Origin: Pseudomonas wenzhouensis
GTDB taxonomy: Bacteria; Pseudomonadota; Gammaproteobacteria; Pseudomonadales; Pseudomonadaceae
Assembly: GCF_021029445.1 (NCBI RefSeq)
Contig: NZ_CP072610.1
Location: 2,418,001-2,482,000, forward strand
DNA length: 64,000 bases
Direction of reading: 5' to 3'
Positions 44,830-56,684 of the stretch are shown one piece after another; position 1 is the first letter of the stretch, and each line of letters opens with the position of its first letter. The notes below the pieces were generated by a model. That model was not told the DNA's origin, ran no database searches, and saw only the letters and a program-made list of their open reading frames with translations. Made by a program: the position numbers and the translations under genes.

Positions 44830-46425
44830 ATGTCCGCATATCAAAACGACATCAAGGCTGTAGCCGCTCTGAAAGAGAAGTTCGGCAGCAGCTGGAGCGC
44901 TATCAACCCCGAGTCCGTCGCCCGTATGCGCGCTCAGAACCGTTTCAAGACCGGTCTGGAAATCGCTCAGTACACCGCTGACATCATGCGCAAGGATATG
45001 GAAGAGTACGACGCCGACTCCTCCCTCTACACCCAGTCGCTGGGTTGCTGGCACGGCTTCATTGGTCAGCAGAAGCTGATCTCGATCAAGAAGCACCTGA
45101 AAACCACCAACAAGCGCTACCTCTACCTGTCCGGCTGGATGGTCGCCGCTCTGCGCTCCGACTTCGGCCCGCTGCCGGATCAGTCGATGCACGAGAAAAC
45201 CGCCGTCTCCGACCTGATCGAAGAGCTGTACACCTTCCTGCGCCAGGCTGACAGCCGCGAACTGGACCTGCTGTTCACTGCCCTGGACGCCGCTCGTGAC
45301 GCTGGCGACCACGCCAAGGCCGCCGAGATCCAGAACCAGATCGACAACTTCGAAACCCACATCGTCCCGATCATCGCCGACATCGACGCTGGCTTCGGTA
45401 ACCCGGAAGCCACCTACCTGCTGGCCAAGCGCATGATTGAAGCAGGCGCCTGCTGCATCCAGATCGAGAACCAGGTTTCCGATGAGAAGCAGTGCGGCCA
45501 CCAGGACGGTAAAGTGACCGTTCCTCATGCCGACTTCCTGGCCAAGATCGCTGCCGTGCGTTACGCCTTCCTGGAACTGGGTATCGACAACGGCGTGATC
45601 GTTGCCCGTACCGACTCCCTGGGTGCTGGCCTGACCAAGCAGATCGCCGTGACCAAAGAGCCGGGCGACCTGGGCGACCTGTACAACTCCTTCCTCGATT
45701 GCGAAGAAATCTCCGAAGCCGAACTGGGCAACGGCGATGTCGTGATCAAACGTGAAGGCAAGCTGCTGCGTCCGAAGCGCCTGCCGTCCAACCTGTTCCA
45801 GTTCCGTGCCGGCACCGGCGAAGACCGCTGCGTCCTGGACTGCATCACCAGCCTACAGAACGGCGCCGACCTGCTGTGGATCGAAACCGAGAAACCGCAC
45901 GTTGGCCAGATCAAGGCCATGGTTGACCGTATCCGCGAAGTCATCCCGAATGCCAAGCTGGTCTACAACAACAGCCCGTCCTTCAACTGGACCCTGAACT
46001 TCCGCCAGCAAGTGTTCGATGCATTCGTTGCCGAAGGCAAGGACGTGTCCGCCTACGACCGCGCCAAGCTGATGAGCGTCGAGTACGACGAAACCGAACT
46101 GGCTCAGGTTGCCGACGAGAAGATCCGCACCTTCCAGCGCGACGGCTCGGCCCACGCCGGCATCTTCCACCACCTGATCACCCTGCCGACCTACCACACC
46201 GCCGCGCTGTCCACCGACAACCTGGCCAAGGGTTACTTCGCCGACCAGGGCATGCTGGCCTACGTGAAAGGCGTACAGCGTCAGGAACTGCGCCAGGGCA
46301 TCGCCTGCGTCAAGCACCAGAACATGGCCGGCTCGGACATCGGCGACAACCACAAGGAGTACTTCGCAGGCGAAGCGGCTCTGAAGGCCAGCGGTAAAGA
46401 CAACACCATGAACCAGTTCCACTAA
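44830..46425 (+). CDS. aceA: Isocitrate lyase
   Basis: A 531-residue enzyme of the glyoxylate shunt that splits isocitrate into succinate and glyoxylate. The signature is the variant K220-Q-C222-G-H of the KKCGH loop, with IADIDAGFGNPEATYLLAKRMIEAGA before it. The long form is the usual Pseudomonas type. The ATG at 44830 (MSAYQNDIKAVAALKE) has AAGGA upstream. A frame extension to 44746 is leader. It competes with icd and idh at 32.5-36.3 kb for isocitrate. Confidence 0.96.
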   Translation: MSAYQNDIKAVAALKEKFGSSWSAINPESVARMRAQNRFKTGLEIAQYTADIMRKDMEEYDADSSLYTQSLGCWHGFIGQQKLISIKKHLKTTNKRYLYLSGWMVAALRSDFGPLPDQSMHEKTAVSDLIEELYTFLRQADSRELDLLFTALDAARDAGDHAKAAEIQNQIDNFETHIVPIIADIDAGFGNPEATYLLAKRMIEAGACCIQIENQVSDEKQCGHQDGKVTVPHADFLAKIAAVRYAFLELGIDNGVIVARTDSLGAGLTKQIAVTKEPGDLGDLYNSFLDCEEISEAELGNGDVVIKREGKLLRPKRLPSNLFQFRAGTGEDRCVLDCITSLQNGADLLWIETEKPHVGQIKAMVDRIREVIPNAKLVYNNSPSFNWTLNFRQQVFDAFVAEGKDVSAYDRAKLMSVEYDETELAQVADEKIRTFQRDGSAHAGIFHHLITLPTYHTAALSTDNLAKGYFADQGMLAYVKGVQRQELRQGIACVKHQNMAGSDIGDNHKEYFAGEAALKASGKDNTMNQFH

Positions 46426-46478
46426 GAACGGTTCAACCGCTGCGGGCCACGCACCCGCAGCGGCCGATTGCCTAATCC

Positions 46479-46503
46479 GCCCCGGCTTGCCGGGGCTTTT
46501 TTT
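46479..46503 (+). terminator. Terminator after aceA
   Basis: GCCCCGGC (46479-46486), loop TT, GCCGGGGC (46489-46496), seven Ts. A second hairpin (GCTGCGGG with CCCGCAGC) lies just upstream at about 46439-46461. Confidence 0.9.
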
Positions 46504-47005
46504 ACTTGCGCGATAAACCGCTTCAGCCAAACAGGGCTCAGCCTTGGCATATCCAAGACAGGATGGGCGAGTGAATGTCCCAAGGCCCGATAAACCTTGA
46601 TGCAGAGCTGCAGGCGTAGAGATACATCAAGAGAATTTAAGTCAATGCCTGCTGCCGCCGCCCCAATACCAAAGTGGCAGGCAATTACTCATCTTGCCGA
46701 GGCGCATCACCCAGCAAAATGAGGCAGATTAGCCGGATGAATGGGCGCCACGGATTGCCAGAACAAAGCCATCAGCTATAGTCCAGAAGCGCCGACCTGC
46801 ATGGCCTGCGGCGCAATTACAGCGATGCGACAATTCAGGCAAAAACCTGGCAATAGTGATGAAAATGCAGGAATAATTTTCTCTGAAAAATTTACTTACA
46901 GTCGGCATACACATAGTATTGTAAACACACTTTGCGTCAGCACCCTTGACGGTGCTGGTCAGCTAACCAAATAAAAGCCGTTCCTTGAGTTCCAGGAGTA
47001 CCGGC
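46504..47005. other. Non-coding region upstream of the nuo operon
   Basis: About 500 bp, more AT-rich than its surroundings. No credible gene is present. A promoter candidate for nuo is listed separately at 46891-46919. The remainder shows no repeat or RNA gene that I recognise. Confidence 0.5.
46891..46919 (+). promoter_or_regulatory. Candidate nuo promoter
   Basis: TTTACT (46891-46896) and TAGTAT (46914-46919) with 17-bp spacing, 87 bp before the nuoA start. Local AT-richness supports it, but no activator site was recognised. Confidence 0.35.
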
Positions 47006-47419
47006 ATGCCTGATGCGGTAACCACCATGTCCCAGAACTGGGCCTTCGCTGTTTTCTTGCTGGGTGTCTGCGCGCTCATCGCCTTCATGCTCGGCCTTTC
47101 CAGCCTGCTCGGCAGCAAGGCCTGGGGACGCAGCAAGAACGAACCCTTCGAGTCGGGCATGCTTCCCACCGGCAGCGCGCGTCTGCGCCTGTCAGCCAAG
47201 TTCTATCTGGTCGCGATGCTCTTCGTGATCTTCGACGTTGAAGCCCTCTATCTCTTCGCTTGGGCAGTCTCGGTACGCGAAAGCGGCTGGGCGGGCCTGA
47301 TCGAAGCTACAGTTTTCATAGCAATTCTGTTGGCAGGTCTTGTCTATCTTTGGCGTATCGGCGCGCTCGATTGGGCACCGCAGGGACGTCGTGAACGGCA
47401 GGCGAAGCTAAAACAATGA
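47006..47419 (+). CDS. nuoA: NADH-quinone oxidoreductase subunit A
   Basis: A 137-residue membrane subunit with three helices and the conserved loop [40 protein letters not shown] near the quinone site. The ATG at 47006 has CCAGGAG upstream. An in-frame start at 46985 lacks a ribosome site. It is the first gene of the 13-gene nuo operon, which encodes proton-pumping complex I. Confidence 0.96.
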   Translation: MPDAVTTMSQNWAFAVFLLGVCALIAFMLGLSSLLGSKAWGRSKNEPFESGMLPTGSARLRLSAKFYLVAMLFVIFDVEALYLFAWAVSVRESGWAGLIEATVFIAILLAGLVYLWRIGALDWAPQGRRERQAKLKQ

Positions 47420-47429
47420 GGCTTTGGCG

Positions 47430-48107
47430 ATGCAATACAAACTTACTCGGGTCGACCCGAATGCGCCCAATGAGGCGTATCCGATCGGCCAGCGGGAGGT
47501 CGTTTCCGACCCGCTGCTAGAGGATCAGGTTCACAAGAACATCTACATGGGCAAGCTCTCGGACGTGCTTAACGGCGCAGTCAATTGGGGGCGCAAGAAT
47601 TCCTTGTGGCCGTACAACTTCGGCCTGTCCTGCTGCTATGTGGAAATGACCACCGCCTTCACCGCCCCGCATGACGTGGCGCGCTTCGGTGCGGAAGTCA
47701 TTCGCGCATCACCCCGCCAGGCCGACTTCATGGTCATTGCCGGCACCTGCTTCATCAAGATGGCGCCGGTCATTCAGCGTCTCTACGAGCAGATGCTGGA
47801 GCCCAAGTGGGTCATTTCCATGGGTTCATGCGCCAACTCCGGCGGCATGTACGACATCTACTCGGTCGTTCAGGGCGTGGACAAGTTCCTCCCCGTGGAC
47901 GTCTACATTCCCGGCTGCCCGCCCCGCCCCGAGGCGTTCCTGCAAGGCTTGATGCTGCTGCAGGAATCCATCGGCCAGGAGCGCCGCCCGCTATCCTGGG
48001 TCGTTGGCGATCAAGGCATCTACCGTGCCGAAATGCCTTCGCAGAAGGAACAGCGTCGCGAGCAGCGAATCGCCGTTACCAACCTGCGTAGCCCCGACGA
48101 AGTCTGA
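47430..48107 (+). CDS. nuoB: NADH-quinone oxidoreductase subunit B
   Basis: A 225-residue peripheral-arm subunit that holds the terminal 4Fe-4S cluster N2. The tandem cysteines C68-C69 ([11 protein letters not shown]), the segment [10 protein letters not shown] and the final ligand region [11 protein letters not shown] supply the ligands. It passes electrons to ubiquinone at the interface with NuoCD and NuoH. The ATG at 47430 has TGAGG upstream, 10 nt after nuoA. Confidence 0.97.
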   Translation: MQYKLTRVDPNAPNEAYPIGQREVVSDPLLEDQVHKNIYMGKLSDVLNGAVNWGRKNSLWPYNFGLSCCYVEMTTAFTAPHDVARFGAEVIRASPRQADFMVIAGTCFIKMAPVIQRLYEQMLEPKWVISMGSCANSGGMYDIYSVVQGVDKFLPVDVYIPGCPPRPEAFLQGLMLLQESIGQERRPLSWVVGDQGIYRAEMPSQKEQRREQRIAVTNLRSPDEV

Positions 48108-48170
48108 GCCGATGCTTGCCTGCGCAAGCGTCATGCCCACTTTCTACGTTGATCGACAGCGACCGAGACC

Positions 48171-49952
48171 ATGACTCAAGACACCGTTGTGTCCATACCG
48201 CCTTACAAGGCTGACGACCAGGACGTCGTCGCCGAACTGCGCGCCCGTTTTGGCGACGACAGTTTCACCCTGCAAGCGACCCGCACCGGCATGCCGGTAC
48301 TCTGGGTCGCCCGTGAGCGCCTTATTGAAGTGCTCACCTGCCTGCGCAACCTGCCGCGCCCCTACGTGATGCTCTACGACCTGCACGGCGTCGACGAGCG
48401 CCTGCGCACCCAGCGTCGCGGCCTGCCAGACGCCGACTTCACGGTGTTCTATCACCTGATGTCGCTGGAGCGTAATAGCGACGTGATGATCAAGGTCGCC
48501 TTGTCCGAGCGCGACCTCAAACTGCCCACCGCCACCGGCATCTGGCCCAACGCCAACTGGTACGAGCGCGAAGTCTGGGATCTGTACGGCATCACCTTTA
48601 CCGGCCACCCGCACCTGAGTCGCATCATGATGCCGCCGACCTGGGAAGGCCACCCGCTGCGCAAGGACTACCCGGCGCGCGCCACCGAATTCGATCCGTT
48701 CAGCCTGACCCTGGCCAAGCAGCAGTTGGAAGAAGAAGCCGCGCGCTTCAAGCCTGAAGACTGGGGCATGAAACGCGGCGGCGAGCACGAGGACTACATG
48801 TTCCTCAACCTCGGCCCCAACCACCCCTCTGCCCACGGCGCCTTCCGCATCATCCTGCAGCTCGACGGCGAAGAGATCGTCGATTGCGTACCGGAGATCG
48901 GCTACCACCACCGTGGTGCCGAAAAGATGGCCGAACGCCAGAGCTGGCACAGCTTCATCCCCTACACCGACCGCATCGACTACCTCGGCGGGGTGATGAA
49001 CAACCTGCCCTACGTGCTCTCGGTGGAGAAACTCGCCGGTATCAAGGTGCCGGCCCGGGTCGACTTCATCCGCGTGATGCTCGCCGAGTTCTTCCGCATC
49101 ACCAGCCACCTGCTGTTCCTCGGTACCTATATCCAGGATGTCGGCGCCATGACCCCGGTGTTCTTCACCTTCACCGATCGCCAGCGCGCCTACAAGGTGA
49201 TCGAAGCCATCACCGGCTTCCGCCTGCATCCGGCCTGGTATCGCATCGGTGGCGTCGCCCACGACCTGCCGCGCGGTTGGGACAAGCTGGTCAAGGAATT
49301 CGTCGACTGGCTGCCCAAGCGCCTCGACGAATACGAGAAGGCGGCGCTGAAGAACAGCATCCTCAAGGCCCGTACCATCGGTGTGGCGCAGTACAACACC
49401 AAGGAAGCGCTGGAATGGGGCACCACCGGCGCCGGCCTGCGCGCCACCGGCTGCGACTTCGACCTGCGCAAGGCGCGCCCGTACTCCGGCTACGAGCACT
49501 TCGAGTTCGAGGTGCCACTGGCGGCCAATGGCGACGCCTATGACCGCTGCATGGTGCGCGTAGAGGAGATGCGCCAGAGCATCCGCATCATCGACCAGTG
49601 CCTGAAGAACATGCCGGAAGGCCCGTACAAGGCCGATCACCCGCTGACCACGCCGCCGCCGAAAGAACGCACGCTGCAGCACATCGAAACCCTGATCACC
49701 CACTTCCTGCAGGTTTCCTGGGGCCCGGTCATGCCGGCCAACGAAGCCTTCCAGATGATCGAGGCGACCAAGGGCATCAACAGCTACTACCTGACGAGCG
49801 ACGGCAGCACCATGAGCTACCGCACCCGGATTCGCACCCCCAGCTTCGCCCACCTGCAGCAGATCCCTTCGGTGATTCGCGGCAGCATGGTGGCGGATCT
49901 GATCGCCTACCTGGGCAGTATCGACTTCGTCATGGCCGATGTGGACCGCTGA
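48171..49952 (+). CDS. nuoC: NADH-quinone oxidoreductase fused subunits C and D
   Basis: A 593-residue fusion (nuoCD). Residues 1 to about 185 are the 30-kDa NuoC domain ([42 protein letters not shown]). The rest is the 49-kDa NuoD domain with [32 protein letters not shown] and the C-terminal [10 protein letters not shown] that line the quinone cavity. The fusion is typical of gammaproteobacteria. A 63-bp gap separates it from nuoB. Confidence 0.97.
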   Translation: MTQDTVVSIPPYKADDQDVVAELRARFGDDSFTLQATRTGMPVLWVARERLIEVLTCLRNLPRPYVMLYDLHGVDERLRTQRRGLPDADFTVFYHLMSLERNSDVMIKVALSERDLKLPTATGIWPNANWYEREVWDLYGITFTGHPHLSRIMMPPTWEGHPLRKDYPARATEFDPFSLTLAKQQLEEEAARFKPEDWGMKRGGEHEDYMFLNLGPNHPSAHGAFRIILQLDGEEIVDCVPEIGYHHRGAEKMAERQSWHSFIPYTDRIDYLGGVMNNLPYVLSVEKLAGIKVPARVDFIRVMLAEFFRITSHLLFLGTYIQDVGAMTPVFFTFTDRQRAYKVIEAITGFRLHPAWYRIGGVAHDLPRGWDKLVKEFVDWLPKRLDEYEKAALKNSILKARTIGVAQYNTKEALEWGTTGAGLRATGCDFDLRKARPYSGYEHFEFEVPLAANGDAYDRCMVRVEEMRQSIRIIDQCLKNMPEGPYKADHPLTTPPPKERTLQHIETLITHFLQVSWGPVMPANEAFQMIEATKGINSYYLTSDGSTMSYRTRIRTPSFAHLQQIPSVIRGSMVADLIAYLGSIDFVMADVDR

Positions 49953-49953
49953 C

Positions 49954-50448
49954 ATGAGCACGCTAATTCAGACCGACCGTTTCACCCTCAGCGAAACCGA
50001 GCGCTCGGCCATCGAGCACGAGATGCATCACTACGAAGACCCTCGCGCTGCCAGCATCGAAGCGCTGAAGATCGTGCAGAAGCAGCGCGGCTGGGTGCCC
50101 GACGGCGCCGCCGATGCCATTGGCGAAATTCTCGGCATCCCGGCCAGCGACGTCGAGGGCGTGGCCACCTTCTACAGCCAGATATTCCGCCAGCCGGTTG
50201 GTCGTCATGTGATTCGCGTGTGCGACAGCATGACCTGCTACATCGGCGGCCATGAGTCGGTGGTCAGTGAGATGCAGAAGCAGCTTGGCATCGGCCTTGG
50301 CCAGACCACCAGCGATGAGCGCTTCACCCTGCTGCCGGTGTGCTGCCTGGGCAACTGCGACAAGGCCCCGGCGCTGATGATCGACGACGACACCTTCGGC
50401 GATGTCCAGCCTGACGGCGTCGCCAAGCTGCTGGAGGCCTACAAATGA
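49954..50448 (+). CDS. nuoE: NADH-quinone oxidoreductase subunit E
   Basis: A 164-residue thioredoxin-fold subunit with a 2Fe-2S cluster (N1a). The ligands are in CDSMTC and [10 protein letters not shown]. It pairs with NuoF in the NADH module. It starts 1 nt after the nuoCD stop (TGACATG) and overlaps nuoF by 4 nt. Confidence 0.97.
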   Translation: MSTLIQTDRFTLSETERSAIEHEMHHYEDPRAASIEALKIVQKQRGWVPDGAADAIGEILGIPASDVEGVATFYSQIFRQPVGRHVIRVCDSMTCYIGGHESVVSEMQKQLGIGLGQTTSDERFTLLPVCCLGNCDKAPALMIDDDTFGDVQPDGVAKLLEAYK

Positions 50449-51791
50449 AGACCCTCACCTCCATCGGCCCAGCCAACCGCATCGCCCGCAGCGAAGAAAC
50501 CCACCCGCTGACCTGGCGCCTGCGTGACGACGCCCAGCCGGTATGGCTGCAGGAATACCAGCAGAAGAACGGCTACGCGGCCGCACGCAAGGCACTGACC
50601 GAGATGGCCCAGGCCGACATCGTGCAGACCGTCAAGGAATCCGGCCTCAAGGGTCGCGGCGGCGCAGGCTTCCCCACCGGGGTGAAGTGGGGCCTGATGC
50701 CGGCCGACGAATCCATGAACATCCGCTACCTGCTGTGCAATGCGGACGAAATGGAGCCCAACACCTGGAAAGACCGCATGCTGATGGAACAGCTGCCACA
50801 CCTGTTGGTGGAAGGCATGCTGATCTCGGCGCGTGCGCTCAAGGCCTACCGCGGCTACATCTTCCTGCGCGGCGAATACGTCGACGCCGCCGCCAACCTC
50901 AACCGCGCCATCGAGGAAGCCAAGGCCGCAGGCCTCTTGGGCAAGAACATCTTCGGCTCAGGCTTCGATTTCGAGCTGTTCGTGCACACTGGCGCTGGCC
51001 GCTACATCTGCGGCGAAGAAACCGCGCTGATCAACTCGCTGGAAGGCCGCCGCGCCAACCCGCGCGCCAAGCCGCCCTTCCCGGCTGCCGTCGGCGTCTG
51101 GGGCAAGCCGACCTGCGTCAACAACGTCGAAACCCTGTGCAACGTGCCGGCCATCATTGGCCAGGGCGTGGACTGGTACAAGAGCCTCGCCCGCCCCGGC
51201 AGCGAAGACCACGGCACCAAGCTGATGGGCTTCTCCGGCAAGGTGAAGAACCCCGGCCTGTGGGAACTGCCGTTCGGCATCAGCGCCCGCGAGCTGTTCG
51301 AGGACTACGCCGGCGGCATGCGTGACGGCTACAGGCTCAAATGCTGGCAGCCTGGCGGCGCCGGTACCGGCTTCCTGCTGCCCGAGCACCTCGAGGCGCA
51401 GATGTACGCCGGCGGTATCGCCAAGGTCGGCACGCGCATGGGCACCGGCCTGGCGCTGGCGGTGGACGACTCGATCAACATGGTGTCCTTGCTGCGCAAT
51501 ATGGAAGAGTTCTTCGCCCGCGAGTCCTGTGGCTGGTGCACGCCGTGCCGCGACGGCCTGCCGTGGAGCGTAAAGATCCTCCGCGCCCTGGAACGCGGCG
51601 AAGGCACCCGCGAGGACATCGCCACCCTGCTCGGCCTGGTCAACTTCCTCGGCCCGGGCAAGACCTTCTGTGCTCACGCGCCGGGTGCCGTGGAGCCGTT
51701 GGGCAGTGCGATCAAGTATTTCCGCGACGAGTTCGAGGCCGGTGTGGCCCAGGTGGCGAATACGCCCCGCACGCCGGTGACTGCGAGCTGA
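50445..51791 (+). CDS. nuoF: NADH-quinone oxidoreductase subunit F
   Basis: A 448-residue NADH-oxidising subunit. The FMN/NADH-binding loop [17 protein letters not shown] lies near 65-81, and the 4Fe-4S cluster N3 ligands are in [12 protein letters not shown] with a fourth cysteine in TFCAHAPG. It is the electron entry point of complex I. It starts in an ATGA overlap with nuoE. Confidence 0.97.
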   Translation: MKTLTSIGPANRIARSEETHPLTWRLRDDAQPVWLQEYQQKNGYAAARKALTEMAQADIVQTVKESGLKGRGGAGFPTGVKWGLMPADESMNIRYLLCNADEMEPNTWKDRMLMEQLPHLLVEGMLISARALKAYRGYIFLRGEYVDAAANLNRAIEEAKAAGLLGKNIFGSGFDFELFVHTGAGRYICGEETALINSLEGRRANPRAKPPFPAAVGVWGKPTCVNNVETLCNVPAIIGQGVDWYKSLARPGSEDHGTKLMGFSGKVKNPGLWELPFGISARELFEDYAGGMRDGYRLKCWQPGGAGTGFLLPEHLEAQMYAGGIAKVGTRMGTGLALAVDDSINMVSLLRNMEEFFARESCGWCTPCRDGLPWSVKILRALERGEGTREDIATLLGLVNFLGPGKTFCAHAPGAVEPLGSAIKYFRDEFEAGVAQVANTPRTPVTAS

Positions 51792-51849
51792 ACAGACGAA
51801 TTCCCTTAGCCAGCCGCTTTAACCAGCGGGTAAACGAAGACTTGAAGAA

Positions 51850-54558
51850 ATGGCCACTATCCACGTAGACGGCAAAGATTTCGAAGTCGATGGTGCAGAC
51901 AACCTCCTGCAGGCCTGCCTGTCCCTCGGACTCGATATCCCCTACTTCTGCTGGCACCCGGCGCTAGGCAGCGTCGGCGCGTGCCGGCAGTGCGCGGTCA
52001 AGCAGTACAACGACGAGAACGACACCCGTGGTCGTATCGTCATGTCCTGCATGACGCCAGCCACCGACAACACCTGGATCAGCATTGACGACGAGGAATC
52101 CAAGGCGTTCCGCGCCAGTGTCGTCGAATGGCTGATGACCAACCACCCACATGACTGTCCAGTCTGTGAAGAGGGCGGTAACTGCCACCTGCAAGATATG
52201 ACGGTGATGACCGGGCACAACGCCCGTCGCTACCGCTTCACCAAGCGCACCCACCAGAACCAGGAGCTCGGCCCGTTCATCGCCCACGAGATGAACCGCT
52301 GCATCGCCTGCTATCGCTGCGTGCGCTACTACAAGGACTACGCCGGCGGCACCGACCTCGGCGTCTACGGCGCGCACGACAACGTGTACTTCGGCCGCGT
52401 CGAGGACGGCACGCTGGAAAGTGAATTTTCTGGCAACTTAGTCGAAGTCTGCCCGACAGGGGTATTTACTGACAAAACCCACTCTGAGCGCTATAACCGC
52501 AAGTGGGACATGCAGTTCGCCCCAAGCATCTGCCACGGCTGCTCCAGCGGCTGCAACATCAGCCCCGGTGAGCGCTACGGCGAACTGCGCCGTATCGAGA
52601 ACCGCTTCAACGGCTCGGTGAACCAGTACTTCCTCTGTGACCGTGGCCGCTTCGGCTATGGCTACGTCAACAATGCGGATCGCCCGCGTCAGCCGTTGCT
52701 GGCTGGCCAGGCCATCGGCATCGATGCCGCGCTGGACAAGGCCGCCGAGCTGCTCAAGGGCAAGCGTGTGATCGGCATTGGCTCGCCGCGTGCCAGCCTC
52801 GAATCCAACTTCGCCCTGCGCGAACTGGTGGGCGCCGACAACTTCTATAGTGGTATTGCGGCCAGCGAACTGGCCAATATCCGCCTGATCCGCGACATCC
52901 TGCAAAACGGCCCGTTGCCGACGCCGACCCTGCGCGATATCGAGCTGCACGACGCCATCTTCGTTCTTGGCGAAGACCTGACCCAGACCGCCGCACGCCT
53001 GGCCCTGGCCCTGCGTCAAGCGGTCAAGGGCAAGGCCACCGAAATCGCTGCCGGTGCGCGCATTCAGGACTGGCACATGGCGGCCGTGCAGAATGTTGCG
53101 CAGCACGCGCGGCATCCGCTGTTTATCGCCAGCGTTGCGGAAACCCACCTGGACGACGTGGCTGCCGAAAGCGTGCAGGCCGCCCCGGCCGACCTGGCTC
53201 GCATCGGTTTCGCCGTGGCTCACGCCATCGACCCGAGCGCACCGGCGGTCGACGGTCTGGAAGCCGAGACCCGAGAGCTGGTACAGCGCATCGCCGATGC
53301 CCTGCTGACAGCCCAACGCCCGCTGATCGTCTCCGGCGCCTCGCTGGGCGACAAAGCCCTGCTCGAAGCCGCCGCCAATATCGCCAGCGCGCTGAAAAAC
53401 CGTGAGAAGAATGGCTCGCTGAGCCTGGTGGTGCCCGAGGCCAACAGCCTGGGCTTGGCACTGCTGGGCGGCGAGTCCGTCGATGCCGCGCTCGATGCGC
53501 TGAGCAACGGCCAGGCCGATGCCGTGATCGTGCTGGAAAACGACCTGTACCGCCGCGCCGATGCGGCCAAGGTCGATGCAGCGCTCAGCGCCGCTCAGAC
53601 AGTGATCGTCGCCGATCACCAACGCACCGCCACCAGCGAACGCGCCCACCTGCTGTTGCCGGTGGCGAGCTTCGCCGAAGGCGACGGCACCCTGGTCAGC
53701 CTGGAAGGCCGCGCCCAGCGCTTCTTCCAGGTCTATGAGCCGAGCTACTACGACGCGGGCATTCTGATCCGCGAAGGCTGGCGCTGGCTGCACGCGCTGC
53801 ACAGCACCCTGCAAGGCAAGGCCGTGGACTGGACGCAGCTGGATCAGGTCACCGCAGCCTGCGCCGCCAGCAATACGTTGCTGGCCGGGATCAAGGACGC
53901 CGCGCCGAGCGCCTCGTTCCGCATCAAGGGTCTCAAGCTGGCCCGCGAGCCGCACCGCTACAGTGGCCGCACCGCCATGCGCGCCAATATCAGCGTGCAC
54001 GAGCCGCGTCAGCCGCAGGATCAGGACAGCGCCTTCGCCTTCTCCATGGAAGGCTACGCCGGCAGCAAGGAAGATCGGCAGCAGATTCCATTCGCCTGGT
54101 CGCCGGGCTGGAACTCGCCGCAGGCCTGGAACAAGTTCCAGGACGAGGTCGGTGGTCACCTGCGCGCCGGCGACCCCGGCGTGCGCCTGCTCGAAGCCGC
54201 CGGTAACGCCCTGCCCTGGTTCGCCGTCAATGCTGCGTTCAACCCGGTAGCCGGCACCTGGCAGGTGGCGCCACTGCACCACCTGTTCGGCAGCGAGGAA
54301 AACTCCGCGCGTGCCAAACCGATCCAGGAACGCATCCCCGAACCCTACGTGGCCCTGGCCCGCGATGAAGCGGCTCGCCTTGGGGTGAACGACGGTGCAC
54401 TGCTGGCCCTGAGCGTCAACGGCCAGGCGCTGCGCCTGCCGCTGCAGGTGCGTGATGATCTGGCCGTCGGTCTGGTCGGTCTGCCGGTTGGCCTGCCGGG
54501 CATTCCGGCAGCAGTCGCCGGTGCCAGCGTGACCCTGCTGCAGGAGGCCGCGCAATGA
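51850..54558 (+). CDS. nuoG: NADH-quinone oxidoreductase subunit G
   Basis: A 902-residue iron-sulfur chain subunit. The N-terminal ferredoxin-like 2Fe-2S domain has [19 protein letters not shown]. Cluster motifs follow, including [36 protein letters not shown] and the extra N7-type set [15 protein letters not shown], and then a molybdopterin-oxidoreductase-like domain without cofactor function. It carries electrons from NuoF towards NuoI. The last bases overlap nuoH (ATGA). Confidence 0.96.
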   Translation: MATIHVDGKDFEVDGADNLLQACLSLGLDIPYFCWHPALGSVGACRQCAVKQYNDENDTRGRIVMSCMTPATDNTWISIDDEESKAFRASVVEWLMTNHPHDCPVCEEGGNCHLQDMTVMTGHNARRYRFTKRTHQNQELGPFIAHEMNRCIACYRCVRYYKDYAGGTDLGVYGAHDNVYFGRVEDGTLESEFSGNLVEVCPTGVFTDKTHSERYNRKWDMQFAPSICHGCSSGCNISPGERYGELRRIENRFNGSVNQYFLCDRGRFGYGYVNNADRPRQPLLAGQAIGIDAALDKAAELLKGKRVIGIGSPRASLESNFALRELVGADNFYSGIAASELANIRLIRDILQNGPLPTPTLRDIELHDAIFVLGEDLTQTAARLALALRQAVKGKATEIAAGARIQDWHMAAVQNVAQHARHPLFIASVAETHLDDVAAESVQAAPADLARIGFAVAHAIDPSAPAVDGLEAETRELVQRIADALLTAQRPLIVSGASLGDKALLEAAANIASALKNREKNGSLSLVVPEANSLGLALLGGESVDAALDALSNGQADAVIVLENDLYRRADAAKVDAALSAAQTVIVADHQRTATSERAHLLLPVASFAEGDGTLVSLEGRAQRFFQVYEPSYYDAGILIREGWRWLHALHSTLQGKAVDWTQLDQVTAACAASNTLLAGIKDAAPSASFRIKGLKLAREPHRYSGRTAMRANISVHEPRQPQDQDSAFAFSMEGYAGSKEDRQQIPFAWSPGWNSPQAWNKFQDEVGGHLRAGDPGVRLLEAAGNALPWFAVNAAFNPVAGTWQVAPLHHLFGSEENSARAKPIQERIPEPYVALARDEAARLGVNDGALLALSVNGQALRLPLQVRDDLAVGLVGLPVGLPGIPAAVAGASVTLLQEAAQ

Positions 54559-55547
54559 ACTGGTTGACGCCCGAACTGATCGAGATCGTCATCGCGGTAC
54601 TCAAGGCCATCGTCATCCTGCTGGTGGTGGTGGTATGCGGCGCACTGCTGAGCTTCGTCGAACGCCGTCTGCTCGGCTGGTGGCAGGATCGCTACGGCCC
54701 CAACCGTGTGGGGCCGTTCGGCATGTTTCAGATCGCCGCCGACATGATCAAGATGTTCTTCAAGGAGGACTGGACGCCGCCGTTCGCCGACAAGTTCATC
54801 TTCATCCTGGCGCCGATGATCGCCTTTTCGGCGATGCTGATGGCCTTCGCCATCATCCCCATCACCCCGAACTGGGGCGTGGCGGACTTGAACATCGGCA
54901 TCCTGTTCTTCTTCGCAATGGCGGGCTTGTCGGTGTATGCGGTGCTGTTCGCTGGCTGGGCAAGCAACAACAAGTTCGCCCTGCTCGGTGCCCTGCGTGC
55001 TTCGGCACAGACGGTGTCCTACGAAGTGTTCCTGGCCCTGGCTCTAATGGGCGTGGTGGCGCAGGTCGGCTCGTTCAACATGCGCGACATCGTCGATTAC
55101 CAGGCGCAGAACCTGTGGTTCATCATTCCGCAGTTCTTCGGCTTCTGTACCTTCTTCATCGCTGCCGTGGCCGTGACCCACCGTCACCCGTTCGACCAGC
55201 CGGAAGCCGAGCAGGAGCTGGCCGACGGTTACCACATCGAATACGCCGGGATGAAATGGGGCATGTTCTTCGTCGGCGAATACGTGGCCATCGTCACCGT
55301 GTCGGCGCTGCTGGTAACCCTGTTCTTCGGTGGCTGGCACGGCCCGTTCGGCATCCTGCCGCAGATTCCGTTCTTCTGGTTCGCGCTGAAAACGGCCTTC
55401 TTCATCATGATCTTCATCCTGCTGCGCGCGTCGATCCCACGCCCGCGCTATGACCAGGTCATGGCCTTCAGTTGGAAGTTCTGCCTGCCGCTGACCCTGA
55501 TCAACCTGCTGGTGACCGGCGCCGTCGTGCTGGCCACGGCCCAGTAA
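54555..55547 (+). CDS. nuoH: NADH-quinone oxidoreductase subunit H
   Basis: A 330-residue membrane subunit with eight helices. It has [38 protein letters not shown] and [26 protein letters not shown], the charged cytoplasmic loops that form the quinone entry and start the proton-coupling axis. It lies between nuoG (4-nt overlap) and nuoI (11-nt gap). Confidence 0.97.
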   Translation: MNWLTPELIEIVIAVLKAIVILLVVVVCGALLSFVERRLLGWWQDRYGPNRVGPFGMFQIAADMIKMFFKEDWTPPFADKFIFILAPMIAFSAMLMAFAIIPITPNWGVADLNIGILFFFAMAGLSVYAVLFAGWASNNKFALLGALRASAQTVSYEVFLALALMGVVAQVGSFNMRDIVDYQAQNLWFIIPQFFGFCTFFIAAVAVTHRHPFDQPEAEQELADGYHIEYAGMKWGMFFVGEYVAIVTVSALLVTLFFGGWHGPFGILPQIPFFWFALKTAFFIMIFILLRASIPRPRYDQVMAFSWKFCLPLTLINLLVTGAVVLATAQ

Positions 55548-55558
55548 GGAGAAAAGCA

Positions 55559-56107
55559 ATGTTCAAGTACATCTGGGACGTGCTGGTCGGTACCGGCACC
55601 CAACTGCGCAGCCTGGTCATGGTGTTCAGCCACGGCTTTCGCAAGCGCGACACCCTGCAATACCCGGAAGAGGCGGTCTACCTGCCGCCGCGCTACCGTG
55701 GCCGCATCGTCCTGACCCGCGACCCCGACGGCGAGGAACGCTGCGTGGCCTGCAACCTGTGCGCCGTGGCCTGCCCGGTGGGCTGCATCTCGTTGCAGAA
55801 GGCCGAGACCGACGACGGGCGCTGGTACCCGGAGTTCTTCCGCATCAACTTCTCGCGCTGCATTTTCTGCGGCCTGTGCGAGGAAGCCTGCCCGACCACT
55901 GCGATCCAGCTCACTCCCGATTTCGAGATGGGCGAGTTCAAGCGCCAGGATCTGGTGTACGAGAAGGAAGACCTGCTGATCAGCGGCCCCGGCAAGAACC
56001 CGGACTACAACTTCTACCGCGTTGCCGGTATGGCCATCGCCGGCAAGCCCAAGGGTGCCGCGCAGAACGAGGCCGAGCCGATCAACGTCAAGAGCCTGCT
56101 GCCATGA
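55559..56107 (+). CDS. nuoI: NADH-quinone oxidoreductase subunit I
   Basis: A 182-residue ferredoxin-type subunit with two 4Fe-4S motifs, [15 protein letters not shown] and [15 protein letters not shown] (clusters N6a and N6b), feeding NuoB. It opens [19 protein letters not shown], with AAGGAGAAAAGCA upstream of the ATG at 55559. A palindromic insert follows before nuoJ. Confidence 0.97.
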   Translation: MFKYIWDVLVGTGTQLRSLVMVFSHGFRKRDTLQYPEEAVYLPPRYRGRIVLTRDPDGEERCVACNLCAVACPVGCISLQKAETDDGRWYPEFFRINFSRCIFCGLCEEACPTTAIQLTPDFEMGEFKRQDLVYEKEDLLISGPGKNPDYNFYRVAGMAIAGKPKGAAQNEAEPINVKSLLP

Positions 56108-56131
56108 CTCGTTCTTACCCTCTCCCCCAGT

Positions 56132-56155
56132 CCCTCTCCCGCATGCGGGAGAGGG
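56132..56155. repeat. Perfect 24-bp palindrome between nuoI and nuoJ
   Basis: CCCTCTCCCGCA (56132-56143) and its exact complement TGCGGGAGAGGG (56144-56155) are contiguous. Together with the CCCTCTCCC tract before it (about 56118), it looks like a dispersed hairpin repeat. It would form a stem in the nuo message between two genes. Confidence 0.7.
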
Positions 56156-56174
56156 GTGCAATGAGGAGCATCTG

Positions 56175-56684
56175 ATGGAATTCGCGTTCTACTTTTCCGC
56201 CGGTGTGGCGGTGGCATCGACGGTTGGGGTGGTCACCAACACCAACCCGGTGCATGCCCTGCTCTATCTCATCGTCTCGCTGCTGGCGGTGTCGATGGTG
56301 TTCTTCGCCCTCGGTGCGCCCTTTGCCGGCGCGCTGGAAATCATCGTCTACGCCGGCGCCATCATGGTGCTGTTCGTCTTCGTGGTAATGATGCTCAACC
56401 TTGGCCCGGCTGCTGCCGAGCAGGAGCGCAAATGGCTGACGCCCGGCATCTGGGTCGGCCCGGCGATTCTCAGCGCGCTGCTGCTCGGTCAGTTGCTCTA
56501 TGTGCTGCTGAACCACGTCAGCGACGCCCACATCGGCCACACCACGGTCGAAGCCAAGGCTGTCGGCATCAGCCTGTTCGGGCCTTATCTGCTGGCGGTA
56601 GAGCTGGCCTCCATGCTGCTGCTCGCTGCACTGGTCGCTGCCTACCACCTGGGCCGCCATGACGCCAAGGAGCCCACCGTATGA
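56175..56684 (+). CDS. nuoJ: NADH-quinone oxidoreductase subunit J
   Basis: A 169-residue five-helix membrane subunit. It has [53 protein letters not shown], which includes the pi-bulge helix important for coupling. The ATG at 56175 has GAGGAG upstream, and an open frame extending back to 56022 overlaps nuoI and is not used. It overlaps nuoK by 4 nt. Confidence 0.96.
   Translation: MEFAFYFSAGVAVASTVGVVTNTNPVHALLYLIVSLLAVSMVFFALGAPFAGALEIIVYAGAIMVLFVFVVMMLNLGPAAAEQERKWLTPGIWVGPAILSALLLGQLLYVLLNHVSDAHIGHTTVEAKAVGISLFGPYLLAVELASMLLLAALVAAYHLGRHDAKEPTV

Noticed and set aside
46741..46974. 77-codon open frame upstream of nuoA
   Set aside because: No ribosome site, odd composition, and it covers the likely nuo promoter.
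48144..49961. 605-codon open frame opposite nuoCD
   Set aside because: Shadow of nuoCD in high-GC DNA, with no motif or start signal.
52438..54555. 705-codon open frame opposite nuoG
   Set aside because: Same explanation as the frame opposite nuoCD. The composition mirrors third-position GC of nuoG.
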